64,000 bases of DNA from positions 2,356,001-2,420,000 of the forward strand of contig CAVVZJ010000001.1 of the NCBI GenBank assembly GCA_963752755.1, in the 5' to 3' direction. Shown here one piece after another: positions 1-10,775 of this stretch. The notes beneath the pieces are model-generated. The model searched no databases. It saw nothing but the letters and a program-made list of their open reading frames with translations, and was not told the origin of the DNA. Position 1 is the first letter of the stretch; each line of letters opens with the position of its first letter. The position numbers and the translations under genes were made by a program. This stretch comes from CAVVZJ01 sp963752755 (GTDB lineage Bacteria; Planctomycetota; Planctomycetia; Isosphaerales; Isosphaeraceae).

Positions 1-228
1 TGCTACTCCGCCCTCTTCGCCGGCGGCGGCATTTCCCGCGGCCAGGTCGTCGGCAAGTCCGACCGCATCGCCTCCGACCCCCTCGAACGCCCCGTCTCCC
101 CCAAGGACCTCCTCGCCACGATTTACCACCTCCTCGGCATCGACCCCCGCACCGAGGTTCACGACCGGCAGAATCGCCCTCTCACGCTCGTCCCCACCGG
201 CGAGGTCGTCCCCGAGATGCTCGCGTAA
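1..228 (+). CDS. DUF1501 family protein, C-terminal end only
   Basis: This is the last 75 residues of a DUF1501 protein whose start lies before the window. The tail GGGISRGQVVGKSDR followed by a segment like PVSPKDLLATIYHLLGIDP is the conserved end of this family, and the complete DUF1501 protein at 52308-53528 ends in the same way. DUF1501 proteins are exported, usually by the Tat route, have a sulfatase/alkaline-phosphatase-like fold and are very numerous in planctomycetes; their substrates are unknown. Such genes often follow a DUF1549/DUF1553 cytochrome-like gene, which would lie outside the window. Reading frame 1 is open from the first base to TAA at 226-228. Confidence 0.85.
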   Translation, partial: CYSALFAGGGISRGQVVGKSDRIASDPLERPVSPKDLLATIYHLLGIDPRTEVHDRQNRPLTLVPTGEVVPEMLA

Positions 229-305
229 GCCAGGCGATCTGATCACCCCGGCCCGCCACGAACCGCGTCAGCCTCAATCAGTCCTTCACTCCGGAACCTT
301 TCCGG

Positions 306-385
306 GTGGCATGCCCACGTCTTCGTGGGCATGTGGGACGTCGATCAGGCGGCGCACATGCCCACGTCTTCGTGGGTATGCCACC
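306..385. repeat. Double-hairpin inverted repeat (CATGCCCACG class)
   Basis: Two hairpins face each other. The first, 310-333, has a perfect 10-bp stem CATGCCCACG around a TCTT loop. The second, 357-380, has the same stem with one G-T change. The outer arms 306-336 and 355-385 are also near-perfect reverse complements, so the whole unit can fold as one long hairpin or as two short ones. It sits between two plus-strand genes. It resembles the REP-like palindromes scattered through planctomycete genomes; a role in termination or mRNA stability is only inferred. Confidence 0.8.
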
Positions 386-611
386 CGCCCACCCGGGCCG
401 CCCGACTGCGTGGTCCGGGCGCCCCGGCTGCACGCGTGCGCCGGACATCGGCGTCATGCGGGGGATGATCCTTGAATGTTATGGCAATGCGCCCAAAAAA
501 ATCATAGTTACGAAAAATTTAACTGGACAATCGATACTACGATCGGTAGCTGTAGCTAGAGACTCACTTCTTAGTTCCCAGCACTTGCTGCCCATGCAAG
601 GGGAGTGGACC
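386..611 (+). other. AT-rich leader upstream of the EF-hand gene
   Basis: No gene is seen here. Bases 470-580 are strikingly AT-rich for this genome, with runs such as CCCAAAAAAATC and GAAAAATTTAAC, and this is the probable promoter region of the EF-hand gene starting at 612. I cannot pick out a convincing -35/-10 pair. Confidence 0.4.
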
Positions 612-1868
612 ATGACGGGGCGAATCGTCGGCCTGACTTTCGTCGGCTTGCTGAGCGTCTCCTGTCTCCATCCGAGGGCCGCAGCCGACTCGCCGCCCAC
701 GGAGATCCCCGGCGTCATCTGCCGGGGGCAACACCTCGTCGTGGGGATCAATCAGGGGGGCGGCTTCGGCGTCGGGAAGGAGAACGGGAACAAATGGGCC
801 GGCTTCCAGTTCCCGCCCGGCCCCCAGCACGAATCGCTCGCGATCTTCTTCTGGGGCGAAGGCTGGAAGATCTCGTACAAGTACCGCGAGGAAGGCAAGG
901 TCGTGGACACAACCGCCTGGTGGCAGCCCGAGGTGGGATGGCCGCCTCCGAAGGCCAACGGGTTCGAGCCCATTTCCGCCCGGTCCCTCCGCGACGACGA
1001 CCAGGAATGCCTCTACGAGGTGGTCGTCCGGACGACCGACGGTCGGCTGCAATTGACCTTCCTGTTCATCTTCCGGAAAGCCTATCCGAGCGTGATCGTC
1101 ACGACGCAGGTCCAGAACACCTCGGATCGGGAGCTCTTCGACATCATCTACGCGAGGACGGCCGACTTCGACATCCACCAGAACACCGTGAACGACTGGA
1201 CGTCCAACGACAGCGCCGCCTTCGCGACCGGCAACAACCCCGCGAAGAACACCCCACGCGTGATGATGAGCATCGCGGGCTTCGCGGGGAAGCAGGACTG
1301 CAGCCGCGCGACCGTCTTCTATGCCGAGGAATCCGCCTGGGACGACTTCGACATCCGCGGCCCCGGCCGCCGCGTGGTCAAGAATCGCACGCCGGTCACC
1401 ACCGACGGGCATGGCTCCGTCCACTACAACCTCTACGCCCTCAGACCGACGGAGACCTCGGAGGTCGAGACCGTCTACTCCGCCGCCTTCACCGGCGGCG
1501 GCCCGATCATCCTCACGCCCGGCGGCATCGGCATCCCGGGACACGTCCCCTCGGCGCCGAAGTTCGAGGAGGCGGATGCCGACAAGAGCGGGGCGCTCTC
1601 GCAGCGCGAGGCGGCCGCGATCCCCGGCCTCGACTTCGGCCGCGCCGACCGCACGGAGGAAGGAGAGATCGGGAAGGAGGAGTACAGCAGGCGGACCGAG
1701 GGATTCGCGACGCCGACGTTCGAGGAGGCGGACGCCGACAAGAGCGGGGCGCTCTCGCAGCGCGAGGCGGCCGCGATCCCCGGCTTCGACTTCGGCCGCG
1801 CCGACCGCTCCGGGGATGGCAAGCTGGACAAGGACGAGTTCGACGCGGCGACCCGCGGCACGGACTGA
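612..1868 (+). CDS. Secreted protein with duplicated EF-hand calcium-binding modules
   Basis: 418 residues. ATG 612 is chosen because GGGGAG lies just upstream and a signal peptide follows (basic start, hydrophobic residues 6-17, AAA cleavage region near residue 25). Residues about 30-310 form a beta-rich domain I do not recognise. The C-terminal 105 residues are two copies of a 52-residue module, each with two EF-hand-like loops: DADKSGALSQRE, then DRTEEGEIGKEE in copy one and DRSGDGKLDKDE in copy two. The latter has good calcium ligands, while copy one's second loop is weaker. The two copies are almost identical in DNA (period 156 bp, from 1563 and 1719), so the duplication is recent or homogenised. 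A calcium-dependent extracellular or periplasmic role is inferred; the N-terminal domain's function is unknown. Confidence 0.75.
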   Translation: MTGRIVGLTFVGLLSVSCLHPRAAADSPPTEIPGVICRGQHLVVGINQGGGFGVGKENGNKWAGFQFPPGPQHESLAIFFWGEGWKISYKYREEGKVVDTTAWWQPEVGWPPPKANGFEPISARSLRDDDQECLYEVVVRTTDGRLQLTFLFIFRKAYPSVIVTTQVQNTSDRELFDIIYARTADFDIHQNTVNDWTSNDSAAFATGNNPAKNTPRVMMSIAGFAGKQDCSRATVFYAEESAWDDFDIRGPGRRVVKNRTPVTTDGHGSVHYNLYALRPTETSEVETVYSAAFTGGGPIILTPGGIGIPGHVPSAPKFEEADADKSGALSQREAAAIPGLDFGRADRTEEGEIGKEEYSRRTEGFATPTFEEADADKSGALSQREAAAIPGFDFGRADRSGDGKLDKDEFDAATRGTD

Positions 1869-2215
1869 TGCCGGACCACCCGGATCGCCGCGGCGCGTGG
1901 CACGGGTGGTCTTCCATCCGTGAGCTGGTGGCGGACTGCCAGCTGCACCAGAATCGGAAAGACCGGCTCGCCGATCCTGGCCGGCCCCGTCGAGAGGACG
2001 CCTTCGACGGTCCGTGATAGGTCGTCCGGTGGTTGACGGGGTGCTCCGGGGCGTTGCCCGCAGCCTCAACTCGGAACTCGGGCGCCGACGACGGAGCGAC
2101 GGCTTGGCCCTGATGCGGTTCGAACTCTCGGGCGGTCGCCCGGCCGGGGAACAACCCCGTAGCTTCCGGGGCGACCGTCCGTTAGCATCGGGCCAAGGAG
2201 GCTCAAAGCAGACAT
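1869..2215. other. Intergenic region, no gene recognised
   Basis: GC-rich spacer between the EF-hand gene and the amidohydrolase gene. Open frames here overlap neighbours out of frame and lack family similarity. The only functional element I see is the Shine-Dalgarno AAGGAGG at about 2195-2201, serving the gene at 2216. Confidence 0.5.
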
Positions 2216-3064
2216 ATGCCCCTCGAACCCTACATCGACGCCCACTCCCACATCTGGACCCCCGACGTCGCCCACTACCCGCTCGCGGAGGGCTTCGCCG
2301 TCACCGACATGCAGCCCCGCTCCTTCACCGCGGAGGAGCTGCTCCGGCACTGCCGGCCCAGCGGCGTCGGGCGGGTCAACCTGATCCAGATGAGCTTCTA
2401 CGAATTCGATAATTCGTACATGCTCGACATGATCAAGCTCTACCCCGACCGCTTCGTCGGTACCGCAATCGTCGATCCGCTCGGCCCCGACCCGGCGAAT
2501 GCGATGAAGGACCTCCGCCCCAAAGGGGTCCGCGCCTTCCGCATCCAGCCGAAATACAGCAAGCTCCCGCCGGCACGATGGCTCGAACCCGAGGGCTACA
2601 AGGCCATGTTCGCCGCCGCGGCCGAGGCCCGGATGGCCTTGAGCTGCCTGATCGACCCCGACGGCTTCCCCGAGGTCGATCGCATGTGCGGGGCGTTCCC
2701 CCAGACCGCCGTCCTCATCGATCACCTTGGACGCATCGGAGCCGATGGACGCATCCACGACGAGGACGTCGACGCCCTTTGTAATCTGGCCAAACACAAG
2801 AACCTCTTCGTCAAGGTCGGTGCCTTTTACGCCCTCGGCGCCAAACAGCCACCTTACCTCGACCTCGCCCCCTTGATCCGCCGCGTCGTGCAGGCTTACG
2901 GGGCGGATCATTGCCTGTGGGAAAGCGACTGTCCGTTCCAGATCGTCGCGCACAAGTATGACGACAGTATTGCCCTGATCCGCGACCGACTCGACTTCCT
3001 TACACCCGAGGATCGCGAACATTTGCTGAAAAAAACTGCGGAACGATTGCTTTTCCTCGCGTAA
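2216..3064 (+). CDS. Amidohydrolase 2 family metal-dependent hydrolase
   Basis: 282 residues, a TIM-barrel hydrolase of the amidohydrolase-related (Amidohydro_2) family. The N-terminal metal-binding HxH is in IDAHSHIW (H10, H12). Further conserved positions are LIDHLGRIG (about residue 165) and the late acidic motif LWESDCPF (about 238), where the barrel's metal-binding aspartate is expected. No signal peptide, so it is cytoplasmic. Start ATG 2216 is preceded by AAGGAGG at good spacing. The family includes lactonases, 2-pyrone-4,6-dicarboxylate hydrolases and gamma-resorcylate decarboxylase relatives; I cannot assign the substrate. It is followed 87 bp later by an alpha/beta hydrolase gene in the same orientation, possibly co-transcribed. 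Confidence 0.85.
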   Translation: MPLEPYIDAHSHIWTPDVAHYPLAEGFAVTDMQPRSFTAEELLRHCRPSGVGRVNLIQMSFYEFDNSYMLDMIKLYPDRFVGTAIVDPLGPDPANAMKDLRPKGVRAFRIQPKYSKLPPARWLEPEGYKAMFAAAAEARMALSCLIDPDGFPEVDRMCGAFPQTAVLIDHLGRIGADGRIHDEDVDALCNLAKHKNLFVKVGAFYALGAKQPPYLDLAPLIRRVVQAYGADHCLWESDCPFQIVAHKYDDSIALIRDRLDFLTPEDREHLLKKTAERLLFLA

Positions 3065-3151
3065 AAGAGAACAGGCCGGAAATCGGAGCAGAACCTGTCG
3101 CGGCGACGCGGACCGGCCCCGAGCCGCCCGTCGAAGCCGGGAGGGTATCCG

Positions 3152-4979
3152 ATGAGCGTTGTCGAGAGACCGCTCGCCGTCCAGAGCAGTCCGCTGCCCG
3201 AACTCTCCAAGACCGAGCCGAAGGTCCGCAAGAAGGTGATCGTTGCGGTCCACGGCATCGGCGACCAGTTCAACTACGAGACGGTCCAGTCGGTCGCCTA
3301 CCGCTTCTGCCGCTACTGCGACCAGCCCGCCGCCTTGCCGCTCGGGCGGTTCCACTCGAAGGCCGTGGCCGAGTCGGGCGTCCTCTTCCTCCGCTGCCCG
3401 CCCGATCCGGGCCTGCCCGATTACCTCGGTTTCGCCGAGGTCTACTGGGCCGACATTCCCCGCAAGCCCGCCAAGGATGGGTTCGTCCTCGAAGACGCCC
3501 GCGCCTGGGCCCGCACGCTCGTCGAGAAGCTCCGGATGCTCTACGGCGAGCACCCGCAAATCTGCTGCGGCCACGATTACCGCGTGATCATCCGCGCCAT
3601 CGATGAGCTGATCCAGACGGTCAACGTCGCCGATCGCCTCGGCAAGATCGGCGAATATACCGGCCTGTTCAAGATCAATCTGAAGGACCTGCTCACCGAC
3701 TACCTCGGCGATGTCCAGATCGTCACCGAGTTCGAGGACTACCGCACCGAACTGATCAATCGCTTCCTCAAGCTCATGGGCTCGATCCACGACGCCGACC
3801 CCGAGGCGGAGATCTACATCGTTGCCCACAGCGAGGGCACCGTCGTGGCGTTCCTGGGTCTGCTCACCGCCTTCGCCGACCCCCGGGCGCGCCGCGCCCT
3901 GGGCCGAGCAGGTCCGCGGCTTCATGACCATCGGATCGCCCCTGAACAAGCATGTTCTCCTGTGGCCCGAACTGTTCGACTCCCTGAAGATCCCCCACTG
4001 GCGACCCGAGTCGTCCGCCGATCGCATCAAGTGGCGCAACTACTACGACTACGGCGACCCCATCGGCTTCGACCTTTCCGCCACCCGCGACTGGATGGGC
4101 CAGAACGGCTGGCACGAGGTCTTCGAGTTCGATGGCGAGCAGCACGACTTCGGCTTCACCCGCTACCACTTCCCCGGCAAAGCGCATATCGACTACTCGC
4201 GCGACCCCCACGTCTTCGGCCATTTCATCCAGACGGTCGTCGAACCGCCCATGCTCCGCCCCGCGACCGCCGAGGAGGTCGACTACCGCCAGCCGCCCCC
4301 CTCGCTGCTTCTGGCCCGCCTGAGCAGCTACGTCCTGCCCTACCTCATGTCGGTCGCTCTCCTGCTCGTGGGAGTCTATCTGCTCTTCAAGGGAACCCTC
4401 GCCTGCCTCCAGGTTCCGACGCCCTCCACCCTGATTGTGGCCCGCGACGTGATCGGCATCGCGACCCTGCTCGCCGGCCTGACGATCCTCGGCCGCATCC
4501 CCCGGCTCAATCGTGAGCTTTACTGGCGCTTGCTCGCCGTCGGACTCTTCGCGGCCTCGCTGGTGGGATACGCCACCATCCCCACCCGAACCCTCCGCGG
4601 ACTGCTCGGCGACCGTATCGCCGTCGCCCTCGGGATCTCGCCGACGATGTTCATCCTCGTCCTCGCCGTGCTAATCGGCATTGGCGTGGCCTGGCTCTCG
4701 CGATCCTTCCCGGACTCGGGCATGCTCCCCTTGATCAGCCTCGGCGGGGCGGCCGTCTTCGGGATCGTCGGTTCCCGGATCATCTCGCACGACGGCCTGC
4801 CCGAGTCGGTCTGGCCCGTCTTCCTCAGCGGCGGGGCCTTCCTCTACCTCTGGTGGCTGGCCGCCTTGAACTTCGACCTCGCCTTCATCTGGCACCGGTT
4901 CGTCCGCCACGCCGTCGTCCAGCGCCGGATGCACCAACTCGCCTGCGCCTGCCGCGCCGAGCAGCTTGCCAAATCCTGA
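3152..4979 (+). CDS. Membrane-anchored alpha/beta-hydrolase-like protein (one frameshift)
   Basis: Two overlapping frames give one ~608-residue protein. The N-terminal half carries VAVHGIGDQ (about residues 31-39), typical of the oxyanion region of lipase-like hydrolases, and the nucleophile elbow IVAHSEGT (about 228-235, Ser in AHSEG). The family sequence then continues in another frame as GFMTIGSPLNKH. The shift lies at 3901-3903, where GGG in place of GG (CTGGGCCGAG) explains it as one extra G. The C-terminal third has about six hydrophobic segments (4330-4900), so the catalytic domain is probably tethered to the membrane. Start ATG 3152 follows GGGAGGG. Substrate unknown; a lipid or ester is plausible but only inferred. 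Confidence 0.7.
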
Positions 4980-5140
4980 CGCCAACCGGGGACAGCCGCC
5001 AGCGGCCCGTCCCCCGCAACCGCACCGGCGCTCCCCGGTTCGGATTGCCGATCCGCGACCCGCCCCTTATGCTGGAACCTGGCGGCACACCCCGTCGTTG
5101 GGGATCCGTCGCGCCCAGGCAACGAGCGGGAGAGACGACC

Positions 5141-6439
<1,299 letters not shown>

Positions 6440-6476
6440 GCCCCGCGGCTCCCGATCCCACATCTCGGACCGTCGA

Positions 6477-6599
6477 TAGGAGTTACGCAGTTCGACGAGA
6501 GTGGCCTCCTGTAGGGCGTGTGCAGCACGCCGTCTTCCCGAATTTCTCGGGAAGACGGCGTGCTGCACACGCCCTACAAGACCAACTGCGTAACTCCTA
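6477..6599. repeat. Nested long palindrome between convergent genes
   Basis: The inner arms, 6511-6541 and 6547-6577, are perfect 31-bp reverse complements around a 5-base loop. A second pair of perfect 16-bp arms, 6477-6492 and 6584-6599 (TAGGAGTTACGCAGTT and complement), encloses them, separated by short unpaired bulges. The element fills the gap between clpX and the minus-strand TPR gene that converges on it, so it could act as a two-way terminator. The nested design is shared in outline with the element at 58231-58333. No transposase is nearby. Confidence 0.85.
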
Positions 6600-6670
6600 C
6601 GTCGAATGACCGATGATGGGCCTTTTACTCCATCATCGGTCATCGAACATATTCGCAGCCCGCGTCCCGA

Positions 6671-7645
6671 TTACGGCTCCTCCTCTCTGCGACCGGCGGA
6701 CTCCAGGATGACGGCCTTCAGCCGATGTGCCCTCTCCAGGTCCCTTCGAGCCACATCATAGTCCGGCGCTGTTTCCAGGGCCGCGTTGATCCACTTCTCG
6801 GCGATGAGCACATTTCTCATGGCCTGGTCCCGATCCTCGCCCGCGAGATCCAGCAGGCTCCGGACGATAGAGACGCTCCCCAAGCCGTTTCGGGCGCTGG
6901 CAAGGACCGAATCGCCAGCCCGGTGCTTCAGGATCTTCTGGAACGCGGCCTCGGAATCGCTGAGATAGTCCCGGGCGAGCTTGACATACCTGCTTCTCTG
7001 GCCCTCGTCCGAGAGCTTTTCGGACATCGAAAGGCAGACCTGCGCCCAGTCCTTCATCAAGTAGCCGCGTCCCATCAGGATATTCAAGTCATTGGGGCTC
7101 TGCTCATACGCCTCGTCGAGCAGTCTGCTGGCGTCGGAAAAGTCCTCGGAGGCCTTGGCGAGTTCCCCCTGCTGCAGGTGTTGATTCCCCTTCTCCTGCA
7201 ATCGATAGATCTGTGTAGCCAGGTCCTCGGGGGGAGTCCGGGGCGGACGGGGTAATGTCGTCTCGGCCGACTCGTCCTCGTCCGCCTCCCGGGCCGTTGG
7301 ACCAGCCCTGGCGATCGGCGGTCGCTCCACGCCGGGCGCAGGACGCTCCGGGGTGGGTGGTTCTCGACCCGCGGCGGGTGCCGGCCGCTCCGGGACCGCT
7401 GGCGGCCGAGCCGCGACGGGTTCGGGCCGAGCCGCGGGAAGCCCCGGGATGACCTGGATCAGGATTCCCACGACGAGGAGGACTCCGCCGATCACGGCCG
7501 ACCATTTCTGCCGTTCCCGGGGGATGGTGATCTGCCCGGTAATCCCCCCCGCCAAGGCGAGCAGGAGAAAGACGATGCCCGCGACGACCAGGATGGTCGG
7601 CAAGGGCGTCTGCTGAAGATATTTCAGGGCATCGAGGATCTGCAT
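6671..7645 (-). CDS. Membrane protein with proline-rich linker and TPR-like helical domain
   Basis: 324 residues from ATG 7645; a GTG at 7696 would add 17 polar residues and has no better ribosome site. Two transmembrane helices lie near the N-terminus (ILVVAGIVFLLLALAGGI and AVIGGVLLVVGILIQVI). A linker of about 80 residues rich in Pro, Ala, Arg and Glu follows, then an all-helical C-terminal domain of about 180 residues with TPR-like spacing of Ala, Gly, Leu and Tyr. The helical domain probably binds other proteins on one face of the membrane. No enzymatic motif is present and I do not recognise a named family. It stands alone, converging with clpX. Confidence 0.65.
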   Translation of the reverse strand: MQILDALKYLQQTPLPTILVVAGIVFLLLALAGGITGQITIPRERQKWSAVIGGVLLVVGILIQVIPGLPAARPEPVAARPPAVPERPAPAAGREPPTPERPAPGVERPPIARAGPTAREADEDESAETTLPRPPRTPPEDLATQIYRLQEKGNQHLQQGELAKASEDFSDASRLLDEAYEQSPNDLNILMGRGYLMKDWAQVCLSMSEKLSDEGQRSRYVKLARDYLSDSEAAFQKILKHRAGDSVLASARNGLGSVSIVRSLLDLAGEDRDQAMRNVLIAEKWINAALETAPDYDVARRDLERAHRLKAVILESAGRREEEP

Positions 7646-7765
7646 GCTCGCCGATCTTACCGAGGTCGAGGCGACCACGTCCACCTTGACCGTCACGGTC
7701 CGTGATCGTGTTCGCCGATGGTGGTCGCTCTCCGCGGGGGGCCCCGGCCACCGTCAGCCACCCGC

Positions 7766-8777
7766 TCAGTAGGCGTCGGCGCTGATGACCTCGTTGCCGT
7801 GGGTCGTCGAGAGGGCTCGCCAGATGAAGACGTTGACCGAGTTCTTGATGAACCGCACGCTGCCGTCACCGAACGTCACGTTCACCCCGCCGGGATGGAA
7901 ACTCCGCGCCGCCAGCATCATCGGCAGGGCCGAGGTCGCCACCTGGCAAGGGGGATTGTTCCCCAGGGGATACTTGCAATAGCTCGCGTTGACCACGATA
8001 TCCGGCAGGCTGCTGTTGGGCGTCTGCCAGGCGGTGTAGCAGGAGCCGAGGCCCCACCACGAGAACCCGCGCAGGTCGTAGCCCTGGGGCACGCGCAGCT
8101 CGGAGGCCAGCATGGTATTGCTCGTGCCGTCGGTGAAGACCTGGAAGCCGTAGGTCCTCTTCTCCGTGTTGGCCACCGAGGTGTAAAGCCCCGAGAAGAT
8201 GCTGTCCGGTGAGCCGATGTCGGTGAACGGAGCGCCGCCGAAGGCGTAGCCCATGTAGATCGACGGCTGCGTCTGCGTCAGGTTGCCGAAGTTCACGACG
8301 TAGTTCTGGGACGTGATGCTGTACTTCACGCCGTTCATCGTCCGGCCGATGCCCGTCAGGCTCTGGTTGTTGCCGTCGCTCGGGCAGTAGTAGGCGGCTG
8401 ACCCGCGTGGACGTGACCGTGACGTTCGCCTGGCCGCCGTAGCGGAGCGGACCATCCAGCGCGCCGCCGAACCCGCCGGCGTCGTTGCCGTAGGAGTTCC
8501 AGGAATTGTACAGCGGTAGCTGCTCGATATTCGCCAGGATCGACACCAGCCACGTCCCGTAGCAGCACCCCTTGAAGCCGGGCGGCAAGGTGTTGTTCAG
8601 GTCGTGATAATTGTGCATCGCCAGGCCAATTTGCTTGAGGTTGTTCGTGCACTGGGCGCGACGGGCCGCCTCGCGCGCCGCCTGCACCGCCGGCAAGAGC
8701 AACGCAATCAAGACGCCGATGATGGCGATCACGACCAGCAGCTCGATCAGGGTAAATCCGCGTCGTGAAGACCTCAT
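7766..8777 (-). CDS. DUF1559 domain protein with type IV pilin-like N-terminus (one frameshift)
   Basis: About 336 residues. Start ATG 8777 is preceded by GAGGAG. The N-terminus RRGFTLIELLVVIAIIGV is a class III (type IV pilin/pseudopilin) signal: prepilin peptidase would cut after the Gly and N-methylate the Phe. The DUF1559 core follows (PAVQAAREAARR, NNLKQIGLAMHNYHD, then CPSDGNN) and the family's ending H-X9-DG motif is seen as FHPGGVNVTFGDGSVRFI. The frame changes at about 8394-8399, explained by one extra base: AGC-CGCC is read where AGC-GCC would give VSAYYCPSD. DUF1559 genes exist in dozens to hundreds of copies in planctomycete genomes and their role is unknown. The next gene downstream on the chromosome, a small lipoprotein, is a typical partner. 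Confidence 0.85.
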
Positions 8778-8885
8778 GGAAGGAAACTCCTCAGCAATGG
8801 AGACCGAACGCATCGAGACCCGCGACCCAACCGATCCGGGGCAGGGGACCACGCCCCTGGCTTCCCTCCCTCATCTCATCTCACT

Positions 8886-9314
8886 TCACTTCGACTTCAG
8901 CTCGAACTTGAACGTGTTGGGCCCCTCTTCCGTCACGTCGGCGGTCAACGTGGAGTTCAGGTTGTACTCGGGGGGAATCCGCTCCGTCCGGAGAGGGGAC
9001 AGGCCGCCCGGCATCTCCTCTTCGGGCGCATCGTCCGCGCTGGAGAAGATCGTCACCTTGTACTTTCCCGGCACCGGCCCCTCGCTCCGCGCGATCGAAT
9101 ACGCGCCCGCCTCGATGGTGGCCCCCGCCGCCGTCGCCTGCTCGGGGGTCGTCGGCTGGAACTGGATGACCCCCTGCTCCAGAGGCTTGCCGTCCAGGGT
9201 CACCGTGCCCGAGACCTCCTGACGAGGCAATTCATCAACCTCTCCACAACCGGATAACGCGACCGCCAGCACGATCGCAACGAGCAAACGATCAGAGCAG
9301 TGTGAGTATTGCAT
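8886..9314 (-). CDS. Small lipoprotein with carboxypeptidase-regulatory-like beta-sandwich
   Basis: 142 residues. The N-terminus is a lipoprotein signal with lipobox LSGC (L20-C23). The mature part begins VSGTVTLDGKPLEQGVIQFQ, the characteristic opening of the transthyretin/carboxypeptidase-regulatory-like small proteins that pair with DUF1559 genes in planctomycetes. The later PGKYKVTI motif also fits. It lies 108 bp upstream of the DUF1559 gene on the same strand, consistent with co-transcription, and should be anchored to a membrane. Biochemical function is unknown. Confidence 0.8.
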   Translation of the reverse strand: MQYSHCSDRLLVAIVLAVALSGCGEVDELPRQEVSGTVTLDGKPLEQGVIQFQPTTPEQATAAGATIEAGAYSIARSEGPVPGKYKVTIFSSADDAPEEEMPGGLSPLRTERIPPEYNLNSTLTADVTEEGPNTFKFELKSK

Positions 9315-9976
9315 GATGATCCGTAGCCCTCATTTCTTGCGTATCGGGGTGAGGAGGATCGCCCGCGAGGAGAGCTTCTCAGCGAATGACCGCCCGCGAA
9401 CCTCCAACGGACGCCGACCCTGGGCCGTCCCTGTCCAGGCCTGGGACAGTCGACCCGACGCGGTTCGAGCAAGACCGGTCACCCGTGCCACCCTGCTGTC
9501 AGAGTGTCCCCGGGAGGCACCTGTTCAAAGGCGATCAATGAAGGATTGACGCGCTGAGAATCCGATGGCAGTGAAGGAGCCCCGTTGCCGACGGGAAATG
9601 AGGCAACAGAAGCCCGCCGAACCAGAGCGATCCGCGGACCCGGCCGATTTGAGGAATTCAGCGATCGACCAGAACCGGCTTATGCCGACATGTCGGACGA
9701 TTGAGGTCATCCTTGTCGGCCGCCGGGACAGACCGCCGATCGCGACAATAGCAAGACCCCATACGTCCCTCAAGAGAAATCTGAAATTCCTCACACGAAC
9801 AAGGTCTGAGATTCGATGGCCCGAATCGCGGACCCTGCGGCGTCTTCGCACGGTGATCGGCCCTTCGACGGCCGGCAGGAATCCCGCGGATTCCGAGGTC
9901 TGATCCCGGAACTACTCCGGGTTCGCGGGCGGCCCGGTCACGGCTGACCGGAACCGTCCGCAACCCCGACCGACGC
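9315..9976. other. Intergenic region, no gene recognised
   Basis: About 660 bases. The open frames here (the longest 112 codons, 9565-9903 plus strand) have biased, unstructured translations and no ribosome site. The part before 9500 should contain the promoter of the lipoprotein/DUF1559 pair, but I see no clear consensus. Confidence 0.5.
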
Positions 9977-10462
9977 TCAGGCCGCCTCGCAATCCGTCAT
10001 GCCCCCCTTCATCATCGCTTCCATCCGACGATTCATTTCCTCGTGCGAGACATCTTCAACATGCGTCGCGATCGTCCAGATGTGGCCGAACGGGTCCACC
10101 AGGGTTCCCGAGCGGTCGCCGTAGAACTGGTCCTGCAACGGTCGCAACTCCTTGGCCCCCGCCTCGATCGCCCGGCGGTACCGCGCATCGACATCCTCGA
10201 CATAGATCAAGAGGCTCACCGTCGTTCCCCCGCGCGTCTCGGGGCCGACGTGCTGGAACTCGGGGTGCTCGTCCGTCAGCATGACCGGCGAGTCGCCGAC
10301 CCGGATCTCGGCATGCCCGACCCGGCCGTCGGGGCCGTCCATCCGGAAAATCTCCTCCGCGCCGAAGGCCCGCTTGTAGAAGTCGAGAGCCTGCGCGGCC
10401 CCCTTGATGATCAGGTACGGCGTCACCGAATGATAACCCGCCGGAATCGGGGAAACGGCCAT
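9977..10462 (-). CDS. VOC superfamily protein, PhnB/glyoxalase-like
   Basis: 161 residues. Start ATG 10462 is preceded by GAGGAGGG. The opening YHSVTPYLIIKGAAQALDFY and the following FGAEEIFRM are typical of the PhnB-type vicinal-oxygen-chelate fold. The closing motif, from QDQFYGDRSGTLVDPFGHIW, contains the conserved RSG-DPFGH-W segment. These small cytoplasmic proteins form dimers of beta-alpha-beta-beta-beta units; members bind metals, antibiotics or have no known activity. A C-terminal extension MNRRMEAMMKGG is common in planctomycete and myxobacterial members. Stands alone; substrate not assignable. Confidence 0.85.
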   Translation of the reverse strand: MAVSPIPAGYHSVTPYLIIKGAAQALDFYKRAFGAEEIFRMDGPDGRVGHAEIRVGDSPVMLTDEHPEFQHVGPETRGGTTVSLLIYVEDVDARYRRAIEAGAKELRPLQDQFYGDRSGTLVDPFGHIWTIATHVEDVSHEEMNRRMEAMMKGGMTDCEAA

Positions 10463-10775
10463 CGTCGATCCCTCCTCAGATCATGTCTGCTCCCGAGATA
10501 TCAGCCACCCACGCGGCGACCGGGCTTCTCGGAACTAGGGGACATCTGTGCAGAGCACCGCTAATAGATCATGATCGGACGTCCAGAACAATCCGATTCA
10601 GAAAAAATCTCTGGAACCCACAGAAATGGACTGCGGCCCGCCGCTGGGATCAACGGTTGGCACGCCAAGTGCTTCCCTTCGAAATCAGCCAGTCCAAAAA
10701 AGGCTTATGACAGCATTTGCGATTTCTTGACTCCATGCTTCCTCCCGGAAGCTTCCCATATCGAGGTGCATCACC
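10463..10775 (+). other. Leader of the repeat-rich surface-type gene
   Basis: 313 bases without a gene, less GC-rich than the surroundings around 10570-10740. It must carry the promoters of the divergent VOC gene and the gene at 10776. No motif is certain. Confidence 0.35.

Noticed and set aside
6477..6599. Insertion sequence remnant
   Set aside because: No transposase fragment and no target-site duplication can be seen; only the palindrome itself is supported.
9565..9903. 112-codon open frame in the gap before the VOC gene
   Set aside because: No ribosome site, no recognised motif, atypical composition for the neighbourhood; stops are simply rare in this GC-rich DNA.
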